64,000 bases of DNA. Origin: Methylogaea oryzae (GTDB taxonomy: Bacteria > Pseudomonadota > Gammaproteobacteria > Methylococcales > Methylococcaceae). The stretch is taken from contig NZ_AP019782.1 in NCBI RefSeq assembly GCF_019669985.1, forward strand, positions 1 through 64,000, in the 5' to 3' direction. Positions 11,775 to 20,535 of the stretch are shown here, in pieces. The notes beneath the pieces are model-generated. The model saw only the letters and a list, made by a program, of their open reading frames with translations. It made no database searches and was not told the DNA's origin. How positions within the stretch are numbered: position 1 is the first letter of the stretch; the number at the start of each line of letters is the position of its first letter. The position numbers and the translations under genes were made by a program.

Positions 11775-11792
11775 TGTAAGCCTAGGCTTACA
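11775..11792. promoter_or_regulatory. GacA/UvrY-type operator (UAS)
   Basis: The 18-base palindrome TGTAAGCCTAGGCTTACA fits the known GacA upstream activating sequence TGTAAG-N6-CTTACA found before rsm sRNA genes in Pseudomonas and Legionella relatives. Its centre is about 60 bases upstream of the predicted start of the minus-strand sRNA. A half-site TGTAAGCC occurs again at 11799-11806 and a degraded copy at 11753-11766. It could also influence the divergent hisB promoter, but spacing favours the sRNA. Confidence 0.8.
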
Positions 11793-11815
11793 AACCGTGT
11801 AAGCCTTCGCCGGGT

Positions 11816-11844
11816 TTGGCATTCCCTGCCGGGACGGTTATCAT
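11816..11844 (+). promoter_or_regulatory. Sigma-70 promoter of the his operon
   Basis: TTGGCA at 11816-11821 and TATCAT at 11839-11844 are separated by exactly 17 bases, a good sigma-70 match. The predicted start near 11851 leaves about 40 bases before the hisB ATG. No attenuator leader with a histidine run was seen in that short leader. Confidence 0.6.
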
Positions 11845-11890
11845 GCCCGGCATAGGGGCGCAGCCCTTCGTTTGATCATATTTTTAGCCA

Positions 11891-12490
11891 ATGGCAATCA
11901 TGGGACGAATCGCGGAAGTCGCAAGAAACACGTTGGAAACCCGCATCCAGGTACGCCTAGATCTGGATGGCGGCGGCCAAGGCCGTTTCGCTACCGGCGT
12001 TCCGTTTTTGGAGCACATGCTCGACCAGGTGGCGCGTCACGGGGTAATGGACCTGGACGTGCAAGCCGAAGGGGATCTGCATATCGACGCCCACCATATG
12101 GTGGAGGACGTGGGCATAACCCTGGGCCAGGCTTTCGACCAAGCGTTGGGCGACCGCAAGGGCATTCGGCGTTACGGCCATGCCTACGTGCCTTTGGACG
12201 AAGCGCTGTCGCGAGTGGTGATCGATTTTTCCGGGCGTCCCGGCCTGTTTTACGGCGTGACGTTTCCCCGCGAGCACATCGGCCAGTTTGAGACCGATTT
12301 ATTCCGCGAGTTTTTCCAGGGATTCGCCAACCACGCCCGCGCCACGGTGCACATCGACAACCTCAAAGGCGTCAATTCCCACCACATCGCGGAAACCATC
12401 TTCAAGGCCTTCGGCCGCGCCCTGCGCAACGCCGTGGAAGCCGACGAACGCATGCAAGGCGCCATGCCTTCCACTAAAGGCAGTTTGTAA
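11891..12490 (+). CDS. hisB: Imidazoleglycerol-phosphate dehydratase
   Basis: HisB dehydrates imidazole glycerol phosphate to imidazole acetol phosphate, step six of histidine synthesis. The 199-residue protein is the monofunctional dehydratase without the phosphatase domain of enteric HisB. It has the metal-ligand motifs [13 protein letters not shown] and [11 protein letters not shown] and the repeat-half motif [20 protein letters not shown] codons lie at 11891 and 11900, and neither has a strong ribosome site; either could be used. It heads hisB-H-A-F-I-E. Confidence 0.96.
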   Translation: MAIMGRIAEVARNTLETRIQVRLDLDGGGQGRFATGVPFLEHMLDQVARHGVMDLDVQAEGDLHIDAHHMVEDVGITLGQAFDQALGDRKGIRRYGHAYVPLDEALSRVVIDFSGRPGLFYGVTFPREHIGQFETDLFREFFQGFANHARATVHIDNLKGVNSHHIAETIFKAFGRALRNAVEADERMQGAMPSTKGSL

Positions 12491-12508
12491 CTCTTAAGCC
12501 GCAATATT

Positions 12509-13153
12509 ATGTCCACCGTCGCCGTAGTCGACTACGGAATGGGAAACCTCCATTCCATCGCCAAGGCTTTGCAGCGCGTTGCGCCCGGAGCCGACATTCG
12601 CATTACCCACGACAAAGCGCTGATCCAGGCCGCCGGGCGCGTCGTGTTTCCCGGCGTCGGCGCCATTCGCGACTGCATGCACGCGCTGCGGGAACTGGAT
12701 TTGGAAGACACCTTGCGCCAGGCGGCGGCGGAAAAGCCTTTTCTCGGCATCTGCCTGGGGATGCAAGCGCTGTTGGACTTCAGCGAAGAAAACGAGGGCG
12801 TCGCGGGACTCGGCATATTGCCGGGGCGCGTCGTGCGTTTTGCCGACGACCTGCGCGACGCGCAGGGAGAGCCGCTAAAAATCCCCCACATGGGTTGGAA
12901 CACCGTGCGGCAGCTCGGCGAACACCCGCTGTGGCAAGGCATTGCCCAGGACAGCCGTTTTTATTTCGTGCACAGCTACTACGCTCGGCCGGAGGACGCG
13001 TCCACGGTGGCCGCCACTTCGGATTACCCCACGCCGTTCGCTTGTGCATTGGCGAAGGGCAATCTGTTCGCGGTGCAATTTCACCCGGAAAAAAGCCAGC
13101 ATGCCGGTCTGCGCCTGCTGGAGAATTTCCTTGGGTGGGACGGCACCTGTTGA
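12509..13153 (+). CDS. hisH: IGP synthase glutaminase subunit
   Basis: HisH releases ammonia from glutamine and feeds it to HisF in imidazole glycerol phosphate synthase. The 214-residue protein shows the class-I amidotransferase features: an oxyanion loop [10 protein letters not shown], the nucleophile cysteine in [11 protein letters not shown], and the His/Glu pair in [12 protein letters not shown]. It sits 18 bases after hisB. Its partner hisF is two genes downstream in the same operon. Confidence 0.96.
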   Translation: MSTVAVVDYGMGNLHSIAKALQRVAPGADIRITHDKALIQAAGRVVFPGVGAIRDCMHALRELDLEDTLRQAAAEKPFLGICLGMQALLDFSEENEGVAGLGILPGRVVRFADDLRDAQGEPLKIPHMGWNTVRQLGEHPLWQGIAQDSRFYFVHSYYARPEDASTVAATSDYPTPFACALAKGNLFAVQFHPEKSQHAGLRLLENFLGWDGTC

Positions 13154-13205
13154 TAACATTGAACGCATAGCGTTTCCTTATCGTAAGCGAGGCTTCGAGG
13201 TCCGT

Positions 13206-13937
13206 ATGTTGCTGATACCGGCGATTGACTTGAAAGATGGCAAGTGTGTGCGCCTGCGCCAGGGGCGCATGGACGACGACACCGTATTCTCCGAAGACCC
13301 CGTGGCCATGGCTGGACGTTGGGTGGAGGCGGGCACCAAGCGTCTGCATCTGGTGGATTTGGACGGTGCGGTGGCCGGTCGGCCGCGCAACGCCGACGTC
13401 ATTCACGCCATCGCCGAGGCCTATCCCGACGTGCGCCTCCAGGTGGGTGGCGGCATCAGGGACGAGGACACCATCCAGGCTTATATCGATGCGGGCGTAA
13501 GCTACGTCATCATCGGCACCAAGGCGGTTACCGCCCCCCATTTCGTCCGCGAAATCGGCGTGGAGTTTCCCGGCCACATCATCGTCGGCCTGGATGCCCA
13601 GGACGGCAAGGTCGCCATCGACGGCTGGTCGAAGCTGTCCCAGCACGACGTGATCGACTTGGCGAAAAAGTTCGAGGACGACGGCGTCGAAGCCATCATC
13701 TACACCGACATCAGCCGCGACGGCATGATGCAGGGCGTCAACGTGGAAGCCACGGCGCGGCTGGCGCGGGCCATCAACATCCCGGTCATCGCCTCCGGTG
13801 GCATCACCAATATGGACGACATCCGCGCCTTGGGCGCCGTGGTGGGCGACGGCGTCATCGGCGCAATCACCGGCCGCGCCATCTACGAAGGCACGCTGGA
13901 TTTCTCCGAAGCCCTCAAGCTGGCCGAAACTTATTGA
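13206..13937 (+). CDS. hisA: ProFAR isomerase
   Basis: HisA is the (beta/alpha)8 isomerase converting ProFAR to PRFAR, the substrate of HisF-HisH. The 243-residue product begins [17 protein letters not shown], has the phosphate-binding [12 protein letters not shown] and the second half-barrel motif [14 protein letters not shown] with its catalytic aspartate, and ends with a [11 protein letters not shown] segment. The open frame extends further upstream within hisH, but the ATG at 13206 gives the standard start. Confidence 0.96.
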   Translation: MLLIPAIDLKDGKCVRLRQGRMDDDTVFSEDPVAMAGRWVEAGTKRLHLVDLDGAVAGRPRNADVIHAIAEAYPDVRLQVGGGIRDEDTIQAYIDAGVSYVIIGTKAVTAPHFVREIGVEFPGHIIVGLDAQDGKVAIDGWSKLSQHDVIDLAKKFEDDGVEAIIYTDISRDGMMQGVNVEATARLARAINIPVIASGGITNMDDIRALGAVVGDGVIGAITGRAIYEGTLDFSEALKLAETY

Positions 13938-13946
13938 CGCGGCCAC

Positions 13947-13972
13947 GCTCCCCCGCCTTTCGTCGGGGGAGC
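13947..13972. repeat. Stem-loop between hisA and hisF
   Basis: GCTCCCCCG (13947-13955) pairs perfectly with CGGGGGAGC (13964-13972) around an 8-base loop. No T-tract follows, so it is unlikely to terminate transcription inside the operon. It may protect or process the mRNA between hisA and hisF. Confidence 0.45.
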
Positions 13973-14008
13973 CCGATGCGCCTCCGACGCGACTGAAACG
14001 GTAACAAC

Positions 14009-14785
14009 ATGGGTTTAGCCAAGCGCATCATTCCTTGCCTGGACGTGGACAACGGCCGGGTGGTCAAAGGCGTCAAATTCGTCGATATCCGCGACGCGGG
14101 CGACCCGGTGGAAATCGCCCGTCGCTACGACGCCGAAGGCGCCGACGAGCTGACCTTTCTGGACATCACCGCCAGCTCCGACAATCGCGCCACCATGGTG
14201 CACGTGGTGGAGCAGGTGGCGGGGCAGGTGTTCATTCCCCTCACCGTGGGCGGCGGCATCCGCACCCTGGAGGACATCCGCCGCATGCTGAACGCCGGCG
14301 CCGACAAGGTCGGCATCAATACGGCCGCCGTGTTCAATCCGGAGTTCGTGCGCGAAGCGGCGGAAAAATTCGGCGCCCAGTGCATCGTAGTGGCCATCGA
14401 CGCGAAAAAGGTCAGCCAGCCGGGCGAGGCGGATCGCTGGGAAATCTTTACCCACGGCGGCCGCAAGCCCACCGGTTTGGACGCGGTGCAGTGGGCCAAA
14501 CGGATGGTGGAATACGGCGCCGGCGAAATTTTGCTGACCAGCATGGATCGCGACGGCACCAAGGCGGGGTTCGACTTGCCCCTGACCCGCGCCGTGTCCG
14601 AAGCGGTGGCCGTGCCGGTGATCGCGTCCGGCGGCGTCGGCAACCTGGATCATTTGGCCGACGGCATCACCCAAGGCAAGGCGGACGCCGTACTCGCGGC
14701 GAGTATTTTTCATTTCGGCGAATACACCGTGCGCCAGGCCAAGGAGCGCATGGCGGAGCGCGGCATCGAGGTACGTTTGCCATGA
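14009..14785 (+). CDS. hisF: IGP synthase cyclase subunit
   Basis: HisF is the (beta/alpha)8 cyclase that uses ammonia from HisH to make imidazole glycerol phosphate and AICAR. The 258-residue protein begins [21 protein letters not shown], carrying the first catalytic aspartate in CLDV, and has [12 protein letters not shown], the second catalytic region [15 protein letters not shown] and the phosphate loop [10 protein letters not shown]. Its stop overlaps the hisI start (ATGA), indicating translational coupling. Confidence 0.97.
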   Translation: MGLAKRIIPCLDVDNGRVVKGVKFVDIRDAGDPVEIARRYDAEGADELTFLDITASSDNRATMVHVVEQVAGQVFIPLTVGGGIRTLEDIRRMLNAGADKVGINTAAVFNPEFVREAAEKFGAQCIVVAIDAKKVSQPGEADRWEIFTHGGRKPTGLDAVQWAKRMVEYGAGEILLTSMDRDGTKAGFDLPLTRAVSEAVAVPVIASGGVGNLDHLADGITQGKADAVLAASIFHFGEYTVRQAKERMAERGIEVRLP

Positions 14786-15168
14786 GCGGCGATTGGTTGG
14801 AAGATGTCTGCTGGGACGGCAACGGCTTGGTGACCGCCGTGGCCCAGGAAGTCGGCAGCGGCCAGATTTTGATGGTGGCGTGGATGAACCGCGAAGCGCT
14901 GAGCTTGACGGTGGCGGAAGGTTACGCCGTTTATTGGTCGCGTTCCCGCCAGCGCCTGTGGCGCAAGGGCGAGGAGTCCGGCCATCGGCAAAAAGTCCAT
15001 GATATCCGCCTGGATTGCGACGGCGACGTCATCCTGCTGCTCGTCGAACAGGCGGGCGGCATTGCCTGCCATACCGGCCGCCACCATTGCTTCTACCGCA
15101 GCTTCAAAGAAGGGCGATGGGCGACGGTGGAGCCGGTATTAAAAGACCCCAAGGCCATCTATCAATAG
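14782..15168 (+). CDS. hisI: Phosphoribosyl-AMP cyclohydrolase
   Basis: HisI opens the adenine ring of phosphoribosyl-AMP. The 128-residue protein contains the metal-binding motifs [10 protein letters not shown] and [12 protein letters not shown] with its zinc-ligand cysteines, and the substrate region [20 protein letters not shown]. It is a stand-alone enzyme; the HisE activity is a separate gene immediately downstream, unlike the fused HisIE of enterics. Confidence 0.96.
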   Translation: MSGDWLEDVCWDGNGLVTAVAQEVGSGQILMVAWMNREALSLTVAEGYAVYWSRSRQRLWRKGEESGHRQKVHDIRLDCDGDVILLLVEQAGGIACHTGRHHCFYRSFKEGRWATVEPVLKDPKAIYQ

Positions 15169-15170
15169 TC

Positions 15171-15491
15171 ATGAACGACGACGTATTACGCCAACTCGCC
15201 GCTGTGCTGGAGCAGCGCAAAAGCCAGGATCCCAAGCAATCCTACGTGGCTTCCCTGTATCACAAGGGGCTGGACACCATCCTGAAAAAAATCGGCGAAG
15301 AGGCCACCGAGCTGGTTATCGCCGGCAAGGGCGGCGACAAGGACCAGGTGATCTACGAAGCCGCCGACCTTTGGTTCCACAGCATGGTCCTGCTGGCCCA
15401 GCAAGGGCTGGGGCCGGAGTTGGTGCTGGCGGAATTGCAACGCCGTTTCGGGCTGTCGGGACTGGAGGAAAAAGCCAGCCGTGCCGACTAG
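15171..15491 (+). CDS. hisE: Phosphoribosyl-ATP pyrophosphatase
   Basis: HisE hydrolyses phosphoribosyl-ATP to phosphoribosyl-AMP, one step before HisI. The 106-residue, all-alpha MazG-like protein has the conserved [20 protein letters not shown] region and the acidic metal-binding set [11 protein letters not shown] and [12 protein letters not shown]. It begins 2 bases after hisI. It is the last recognisable his gene here; hisG, hisD and hisC are not in the window. Confidence 0.96.
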   Translation: MNDDVLRQLAAVLEQRKSQDPKQSYVASLYHKGLDTILKKIGEEATELVIAGKGGDKDQVIYEAADLWFHSMVLLAQQGLGPELVLAELQRRFGLSGLEEKASRAD

Positions 15492-15505
15492 GAGGGATTG
15501 CGGGC

Positions 15506-16390
15506 ATGTGGTTCAAACCGAAGCCGTTGGACATCAAGGAAATGGTCGCGGGGGTCTCCAACCTGGTGTCCCTGCCGCAGGCTTATTTCCGCATCAGCCA
15601 GATGCTCAACAATCCCCACACCACCGCCGCCCAATTGGGCGAGGTCATCAGCCACGATCCGGCGCTGACCGCGCGCCTGCTGCGTTTCGTCAACAGCCCG
15701 GTATACGCCATGCGCAATCCGGTGGATTCCGTGGCGCGCGCCGTCAGCATCCTGGGGATGCAGGAACTGCGCATGCTCGCCCTGGCGTCGTCGGTGGGAA
15801 ACGCCTTCCAAAAGCCGCCGTCCGATTTGGTGGACATGGCCGCCTATTGGCACCACAGCGTATTTACCGGCATTGTCGCCAAGCAACTGGGCAAGCTCTG
15901 CAAGCTGCCCTCGGTGGATCGCCTGTTCGTCGCCGGCCTGCTCCACGACGTGGGGCAGTTGGTGCTGGCCCACCAAGCGCCCGACGCCATGCGCAAGGTG
16001 GTCGCCCTGCTGCCGAAATATCCGCACCACCGCTGCCAGATGGAGCAAAAGCTGCTGGGGCACGACCATAGCGAGGTGGGGGCGGAACTCATGCGCTATT
16101 GGCAGTTGCCGGAGAGCCTGTGGATGCCGGTGCGCTACCATCACGCGCCGGAACTGGCGCCGGAATACATGCTGGAAGCTTGCTTGGTGCACATGGCCAA
16201 CGCCATCGCCGACGGCGTGGAACCCAGCCGCCGCGGCGCCGCGCCGTTGGCCTATTCGCCCATATCGCCCAAGGCCTGGGAGATGAGCGGCCTGGAAGCG
16301 GCGGCCATCGCGCCCGTGGTGCAGGAAGCCAACCTCGAGTTGTTCGATATGCTGGACATCATCGCCCCTTCCGGCGGCATGGTGTTTTGA
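15506..16390 (+). CDS. HDOD domain protein
   Basis: The 294-residue product is a single HDOD domain, an HD-superfamily fold usually lacking full phosphohydrolase activity and found in regulators of motility, biofilm and stress signalling. Visible features are the SLPQAYFRISQMLNNP opening, a DPALTARLLRFVNSP motif, the VARAVSILGMQELRML helix, and LLHDVGQLVLA with an HD pair. A strong AGGAGGG ribosome site at 15490-15496 supports the ATG at 15506. It begins 14 bases after hisE and may be co-transcribed. The target is unknown. Confidence 0.85.
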   Translation: MWFKPKPLDIKEMVAGVSNLVSLPQAYFRISQMLNNPHTTAAQLGEVISHDPALTARLLRFVNSPVYAMRNPVDSVARAVSILGMQELRMLALASSVGNAFQKPPSDLVDMAAYWHHSVFTGIVAKQLGKLCKLPSVDRLFVAGLLHDVGQLVLAHQAPDAMRKVVALLPKYPHHRCQMEQKLLGHDHSEVGAELMRYWQLPESLWMPVRYHHAPELAPEYMLEACLVHMANAIADGVEPSRRGAAPLAYSPISPKAWEMSGLEAAAIAPVVQEANLELFDMLDIIAPSGGMVF

Positions 16391-16396
16391 TCCTGG

Positions 16397-16417
16397 GCCG
16401 TCCCCCGGCGGGACGGC
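16397..16417. terminator. Stem-loop after the HDOD gene
   Basis: GCCGTCCC (16397-16404) pairs with GGGACGGC (16410-16417) around a 5-base loop, 7 bases after the stop codon. It is strong but has no T-run, so termination is only possible, not assured. It separates the his/HDOD unit from the JmjC-like gene. Confidence 0.4.
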
Positions 16418-16441
16418 AAACCGACGCGAGAACATTCATCC

Positions 16442-17527
16442 ATGACGATTCGTTATTTTGCGACGCAACAAGACGCCGGCCCCCGGGCGCAGCCGCTGCT
16501 GCGGCGCGGCTTGAGCTACGGCTGGATCGAGTCGGCGGGCGAGCCTCCGATGCCGGACGCCGATCGGGTGCGGGCGGCGTGGCGCAACAACGAAGCCGTT
16601 ATGCTGCCGGGCATCCTGGCCGACACGCTGCCCGGTTTCGAACAGGACATCGCGCAAGCCCACCGCCTGATGGAGCAAACCCTGGAAGGAAGCGACGTGG
16701 CCGAGTCGTTCGAGGGCGAGCCCTACGCCCGCCGCCTGCCGCCCGAATTCGCCCTGACCGGCACCAGCTACGAGGAACACGACGACCAGGGCATCGAGAA
16801 GGTTTATTTCGATGCTTGGCAAAATGACGAACTGGCGGCCGACGACCTATGGTGCAAAGCGTCTTGGCTGTCTTTCGAGGACGACGACGCCAGCCTGCGA
16901 TTCCGCTTTTCCTTCGGCATGGAGGGCTACGAAGACGTGGCGGCCGATCCCGAGCGGCAAATGTGGGCCGCCAAGCTGACGGACGCCATCTTTCCCGAGT
17001 CGGCCGCCGTCACGGCGCACGCCGGATTGAACGCCCTGCTGGCCCACATGTTGGATTGCGAGCGACTGGCCTTCGCCGAACGCATCGTCTACTTCAACGC
17101 CCCCAACGGCGGCGCCCAGATGCACCACGACGTGGAGCGCGGTCACGACGGCGTGGTGTTCGCCCAAATGAGCGGTTCCACTTTTTGGTTGGCCCTGTCC
17201 AAGCCCAAGTTGCTGGACGAAATCGACGCCTATTTGGCCGCCGCGCCGGCGGAGCAGTGGGGAGATCTGCGGGCACTGGCCAAGGACCGGCAGGCCCTGG
17301 CCTGCTACTTGGAAGAGCGCGATCACGAACTGGCCGAGCAATTGCTGGACCGCACCCCGGATTTCTTCCGCCACTTGATCGAGCGGGGCTACGCCTACGT
17401 GCTGCGCCCCGGCGACGTTTTGCTGATGCCGCAGTATTCCTTGGACACTTGCGTCTGGCATTCGGTGATCTGCCTGGGGGACGAGGCGGGCGAAGGCTTG
17501 AGCTTCGCGCTGAAAAGAGGGCCGTGA
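16442..17527 (+). CDS. JmjC/cupin-8-like putative dioxygenase
   Basis: I do not recognise a named family for this 361-residue soluble acidic protein. The C-terminal half looks like a JmjC/cupin-8 double-stranded beta-helix: an iron-type His-x-Asp at H228 and D230 (in QMHHDVERGHDG), a following SGSTFWLALSK strand, and the typical closing module RPGDVLLMP followed by WHSV, with the third ligand H340. Such proteins are usually Fe(II)/2-oxoglutarate hydroxylases acting on proteins or small molecules. The N-terminal 150 residues have no recognised motif. It is followed by a membrane protein gene 29 bases on. Function is inferred from motifs only. Confidence 0.6.
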   Translation: MTIRYFATQQDAGPRAQPLLRRGLSYGWIESAGEPPMPDADRVRAAWRNNEAVMLPGILADTLPGFEQDIAQAHRLMEQTLEGSDVAESFEGEPYARRLPPEFALTGTSYEEHDDQGIEKVYFDAWQNDELAADDLWCKASWLSFEDDDASLRFRFSFGMEGYEDVAADPERQMWAAKLTDAIFPESAAVTAHAGLNALLAHMLDCERLAFAERIVYFNAPNGGAQMHHDVERGHDGVVFAQMSGSTFWLALSKPKLLDEIDAYLAAAPAEQWGDLRALAKDRQALACYLEERDHELAEQLLDRTPDFFRHLIERGYAYVLRPGDVLLMPQYSLDTCVWHSVICLGDEAGEGLSFALKRGP

Positions 17528-17556
17528 GGCCGATTTCCATACAATAGGGTTTTCTC

Positions 17557-18342
17557 GTGGCCGTATCGTTCTCCGTACTGCGTAAAACGCCCCGCGACCT
17601 GGTCGTGGTGGCCGTCGTCTGCGCCGCCGCCGGGCTGGGCCTGCTGGTGGATTCCGTCGCCACCCTGCCGTTGCAGCAGGCGCTGGGCGTGTTGGCCTGG
17701 GGCATTTTGCTAGGCCTGATGAAAGGCGAAACCTGGCACGTGCGCATCCAGGCGGCCATCGTCGTCGGCATCGCCACCGCCGCCGAATACCTGTTTTCGC
17801 CCCATTGGCACTTCTATTCCTATCGCTTCGAGAACGTGCCCCTGTATGTCTCCCCCGGCCACGGCATGGTTTACCTGGCGGCGGCGGCGCTGGGGCGCAG
17901 CGACTACTTCCGCCGCCACCACGCCTGGCTGACCAATCTGGCGCTGATCGGTGGCACCGCCTGGGCGGCCTGGGGCCTGTTTTTCGCCGAGCGAGGCGAC
18001 ATGGGCGGGGCGGCGCTGTTCGCCTTGTTGTTCGTCTTCATCCTGGTGGGCCGGACGCATCCGCTGTATGTGGCGGCCTTCTTCATCACCACCTACCTGG
18101 AACTGGTCGGCACCTTCTACGGCAATTGGGCCTGGGCAACCCAATGGCCGTTTTTCGGGCTGTCCCAAGCCAATCCGCCTTGCGGCATTTCGGCGGGCTA
18201 CTGCATCTTCGACGCCATCGCCGTGGCCGGCGCGGCGGCGATCGCCAAAACGGTGGATTTCGCCGCCGCGCGGCTGCGCGGCAGCGCCTTGCCCGCCTGG
18301 CTGGACACCCCTCCGGCGCAAGAAGCGTACGAGGAAGAATAG
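17557..18342 (+). CDS. Multi-pass membrane protein of unknown function
   Basis: The 261-residue product has about six to seven hydrophobic segments and no family I can name. Notable conserved-looking stretches are SPHWHFYSYRFENVP near residue 87 and FYGNWAWATQWPFFGLSQANPPCGI near residue 188, rich in aromatic residues and with two cysteines (CGISAGYC) that could be paired. The start is a GTG at 17557 with no strong ribosome site. It follows the JmjC-like gene in the same direction and is likely co-transcribed. The charged tail after residue 245 is probably cytoplasmic. Confidence 0.75.
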   Translation: MAVSFSVLRKTPRDLVVVAVVCAAAGLGLLVDSVATLPLQQALGVLAWGILLGLMKGETWHVRIQAAIVVGIATAAEYLFSPHWHFYSYRFENVPLYVSPGHGMVYLAAAALGRSDYFRRHHAWLTNLALIGGTAWAAWGLFFAERGDMGGAALFALLFVFILVGRTHPLYVAAFFITTYLELVGTFYGNWAWATQWPFFGLSQANPPCGISAGYCIFDAIAVAGAAAIAKTVDFAAARLRGSALPAWLDTPPAQEAYEEE

Positions 18343-18380
18343 GGGCCGGGCCCGCCCGATACCGGCCGGGGCCCGCGCCG

Positions 18381-18389
18381 TGGCATAAT
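18381..18389 (+). promoter_or_regulatory. Extended -10 promoter before aroG
   Basis: TGG-CATAAT at 18381-18389 fits an extended -10 element (TGn followed by a hexamer with five of six consensus bases). No good -35 hexamer is visible. The predicted start near 18396 leaves about 70 bases before the aroG ATG. Confidence 0.35.
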
Positions 18390-18463
18390 AGGCGTTTTGC
18401 GCGACAGCAATAACATCAAAACCGTCGCCGGACCAAACCAGTGCCCCGGGCTGAGCCGTCATC

Positions 18464-19552
18464 ATGAAACCCTTGTCCAACCAGGCCGACAGGCCGAACT
18501 CATTCGCCACGGACGATCTGCGCATTTGCGAGATCAAGGAAGTCATCGCCCCCGTCGAAGCCCACCGCGAATATCCCATCACCGAATCTGCCGCCCGCAC
18601 GGTGTCGGAGGCGCGTCACGCCATCCACCGCATCCTGCAGGGCGAGGACGACCGCCTGCTGGTGATCGTCGGCCCGTGCTCCATCCACGATCCCGACGCC
18701 GCCCTGGAATACGGCCGCCGCTTGCTGGAACAACGCCGGCTGCTGGAGCGCGACCTGGTCATCGTCATGCGCGTCTACTTCGAAAAGCCGCGCACCACGG
18801 TGGGCTGGAAAGGCCTCATCAACGATCCTGATCTCAACGAAAGCTTCAACATCAACAAAGGCCTGCGCCTGGCGCGCAAGCTGCTGCTGGAGCTGAGCGA
18901 CATGGGCATGCCGGCGGCCACCGAATACCTGGACTTGATTACGCCCCAATACGTATCCGATCTGATCGCCTGGGGCGCCATCGGCGCCCGCACCACGGAA
19001 AGCCAGGTGCACCGCGAGCTGGCGTCCGGCCTGTCCTGTCCGGTGGGCTTCAAGAACGCCACCGACGGCAGCGTCAAAGTAGCCGCGGATGCCATCGGCG
19101 CGGCGCAGCGTCCGCACCATTTCCTGTCCTTGACCAAGGCCGGCCATTCGGCGATTTTCTCCACCACCGGCAACGTGGACAGCCACATCATCCTGCGCGG
19201 CGGCAAGCAGCCCAACTACGACGCGGCCGGCGTGGACGCCGCCGCCAAGGCCCTGGAAGCGGCCGGACTGCCGCCCAACATCATGATCGACTTCAGCCAC
19301 GCCAACTGCCTCAAGCAGTACCAGCGGCAAATGGACGTGGGCCGCGACGTGGCCGGCCAGATCGCCGGCGGCGACCAGCGCATATTCGGCATCATGGCGG
19401 AAAGCCACCTAGTGGCGGGCAACCAAGCGCCCAAGCCCCGCAGCGAACTGGTCTACGGCCAGAGCATCACCGACGCCTGCCTGGGCTGGGACGACACCGT
19501 CGTCCTGTTGAACGAGTTGGCCGACGCCGTGCGCCGGCGCCGCAACGGGTGA
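18464..19552 (+). CDS. aroG: 3-deoxy-7-phosphoheptulonate synthase, class I
   Basis: This enzyme condenses phosphoenolpyruvate and erythrose 4-phosphate, the entry reaction to aromatic amino acids. The 362-residue protein is the type-I (AroG/F/H) form with the motifs [58 protein letters not shown] and [10 protein letters not shown]. Which aromatic amino acid inhibits it cannot be told from inspection. Its stop overlaps the possible GTG start of the thiamine gene downstream (GTGA), suggesting coupling. Confidence 0.94.
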   Translation: MKPLSNQADRPNSFATDDLRICEIKEVIAPVEAHREYPITESAARTVSEARHAIHRILQGEDDRLLVIVGPCSIHDPDAALEYGRRLLEQRRLLERDLVIVMRVYFEKPRTTVGWKGLINDPDLNESFNINKGLRLARKLLLELSDMGMPAATEYLDLITPQYVSDLIAWGAIGARTTESQVHRELASGLSCPVGFKNATDGSVKVAADAIGAAQRPHHFLSLTKAGHSAIFSTTGNVDSHIILRGGKQPNYDAAGVDAAAKALEAAGLPPNIMIDFSHANCLKQYQRQMDVGRDVAGQIAGGDQRIFGIMAESHLVAGNQAPKPRSELVYGQSITDACLGWDDTVVLLNELADAVRRRRNG

Positions 19553-19557
19553 GCGCC

Positions 19558-20535
19558 ATGGAAATTCAGGTCAACGGACTAGCCACCGCCGTGGCGGACG
19601 GCGCCACCCTGGCGGACTTGATCGCCCAGCTGGATCTGACGCAGCGCCGCATCGCCGTGGAACTCAATCGGGAAATCGTGCCCCACGGCCAATATCAAAG
19701 CCGAACCCTGCAATCGGGAGATCAAGTGGAAATCGTACACGCAATCGGCGGCGGCCAAGGCGACCCCCTGGTCATCGCCGGCAAAGCCTATCGCTCGCGC
19801 CTCCTGGTAGGCAGCGGCAAATACAAGGATTTGGAAGAAACCCGCCTCGCCACCGAGGCTTCCGGCGCCGAAATCGTCACCGTCGCCATCCGCCGCAGCA
19901 ACATCGGCCAGAACGCCAACGAGCCCAACCTGCTCGACGTGATCCCCCCGGATCGCTACACCATCCTGCCCAACACCGCCGGCTGCTACACCGCCGAAGA
20001 CGCGGTGCGCACCTGCCGTCTGGCGCGGGAGCTGCTGGGCGGCCACAAACTGGTGAAGCTGGAAGTGCTGGGCGACCAGAAAACGCTGTACCCCGACGTG
20101 GTCGCCACCATCGAGGCGGCCAAGACCCTGGTGGCGGACGGCTTCGACGTGATGGTCTACACCAGCGACGACCCGGTCATCGCCAAGCGCCTGGAAGAAA
20201 TCGGCTGCGTGGCGGTGATGCCGCTGGCGGCGCCGATCGGTTCGGGCCTGGGCATCCGCAACCCCTACAACATCCTCACCATCCTGGAAAACGCCAACGT
20301 GCCTATCCTGGTGGACGCCGGCGTCGGCACCGCCTCGGACGCCGCCATCGCCATGGAACTGGGCTGCCACGGCGTGCTGATGAACACCGCCATCGCCGAA
20401 GCGCAAAAACCGGTGCTGATGGCCTCGGCCATGAAGAAAGCCATCGAAGCCGGCCGCGAAGCGTTCCTGGCTGGCCGCATGCCGCGCAAGCGCTACGCCT
20501 CGGCCTCTTCCCCCATCAGCGGCACGTTCTTCTGA
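19558..20535 (+). CDS. thiG: Fused ThiS sulfur carrier - ThiG thiazole synthase
   Basis: The first 66 residues are a complete ThiS: MEIQVNG opening, ubiquitin-like fold, and the C-terminal signature [10 protein letters not shown] at residues 57-66. The frame runs without stop or start codon straight into a full ThiG from residue 69 ([23 protein letters not shown]), with the Schiff-base lysine in LVKLEVLGD and the phosphate loop [12 protein letters not shown]. ThiG makes the thiazole of thiamine using sulfur carried on the free C-terminal glycine of ThiS. Here that glycine is internal, so the fused chain should need cleavage after Gly-Gly, or another carrier. An in-frame GTG at 19549 is an alternative start. 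ATG of trmB overlaps the stop. Confidence 0.93.
   Translation: MEIQVNGLATAVADGATLADLIAQLDLTQRRIAVELNREIVPHGQYQSRTLQSGDQVEIVHAIGGGQGDPLVIAGKAYRSRLLVGSGKYKDLEETRLATEASGAEIVTVAIRRSNIGQNANEPNLLDVIPPDRYTILPNTAGCYTAEDAVRTCRLARELLGGHKLVKLEVLGDQKTLYPDVVATIEAAKTLVADGFDVMVYTSDDPVIAKRLEEIGCVAVMPLAAPIGSGLGIRNPYNILTILENANVPILVDAGVGTASDAAIAMELGCHGVLMNTAIAEAQKPVLMASAMKKAIEAGREAFLAGRMPRKRYASASSPISGTFF

Noticed and set aside
11570-11890. Small protein gene or tRNA in the mpl-hisB gap
   Set aside because: No cloverleaf and no ribosome site with a useful frame; the sRNA, operator and promoter explain the region better.
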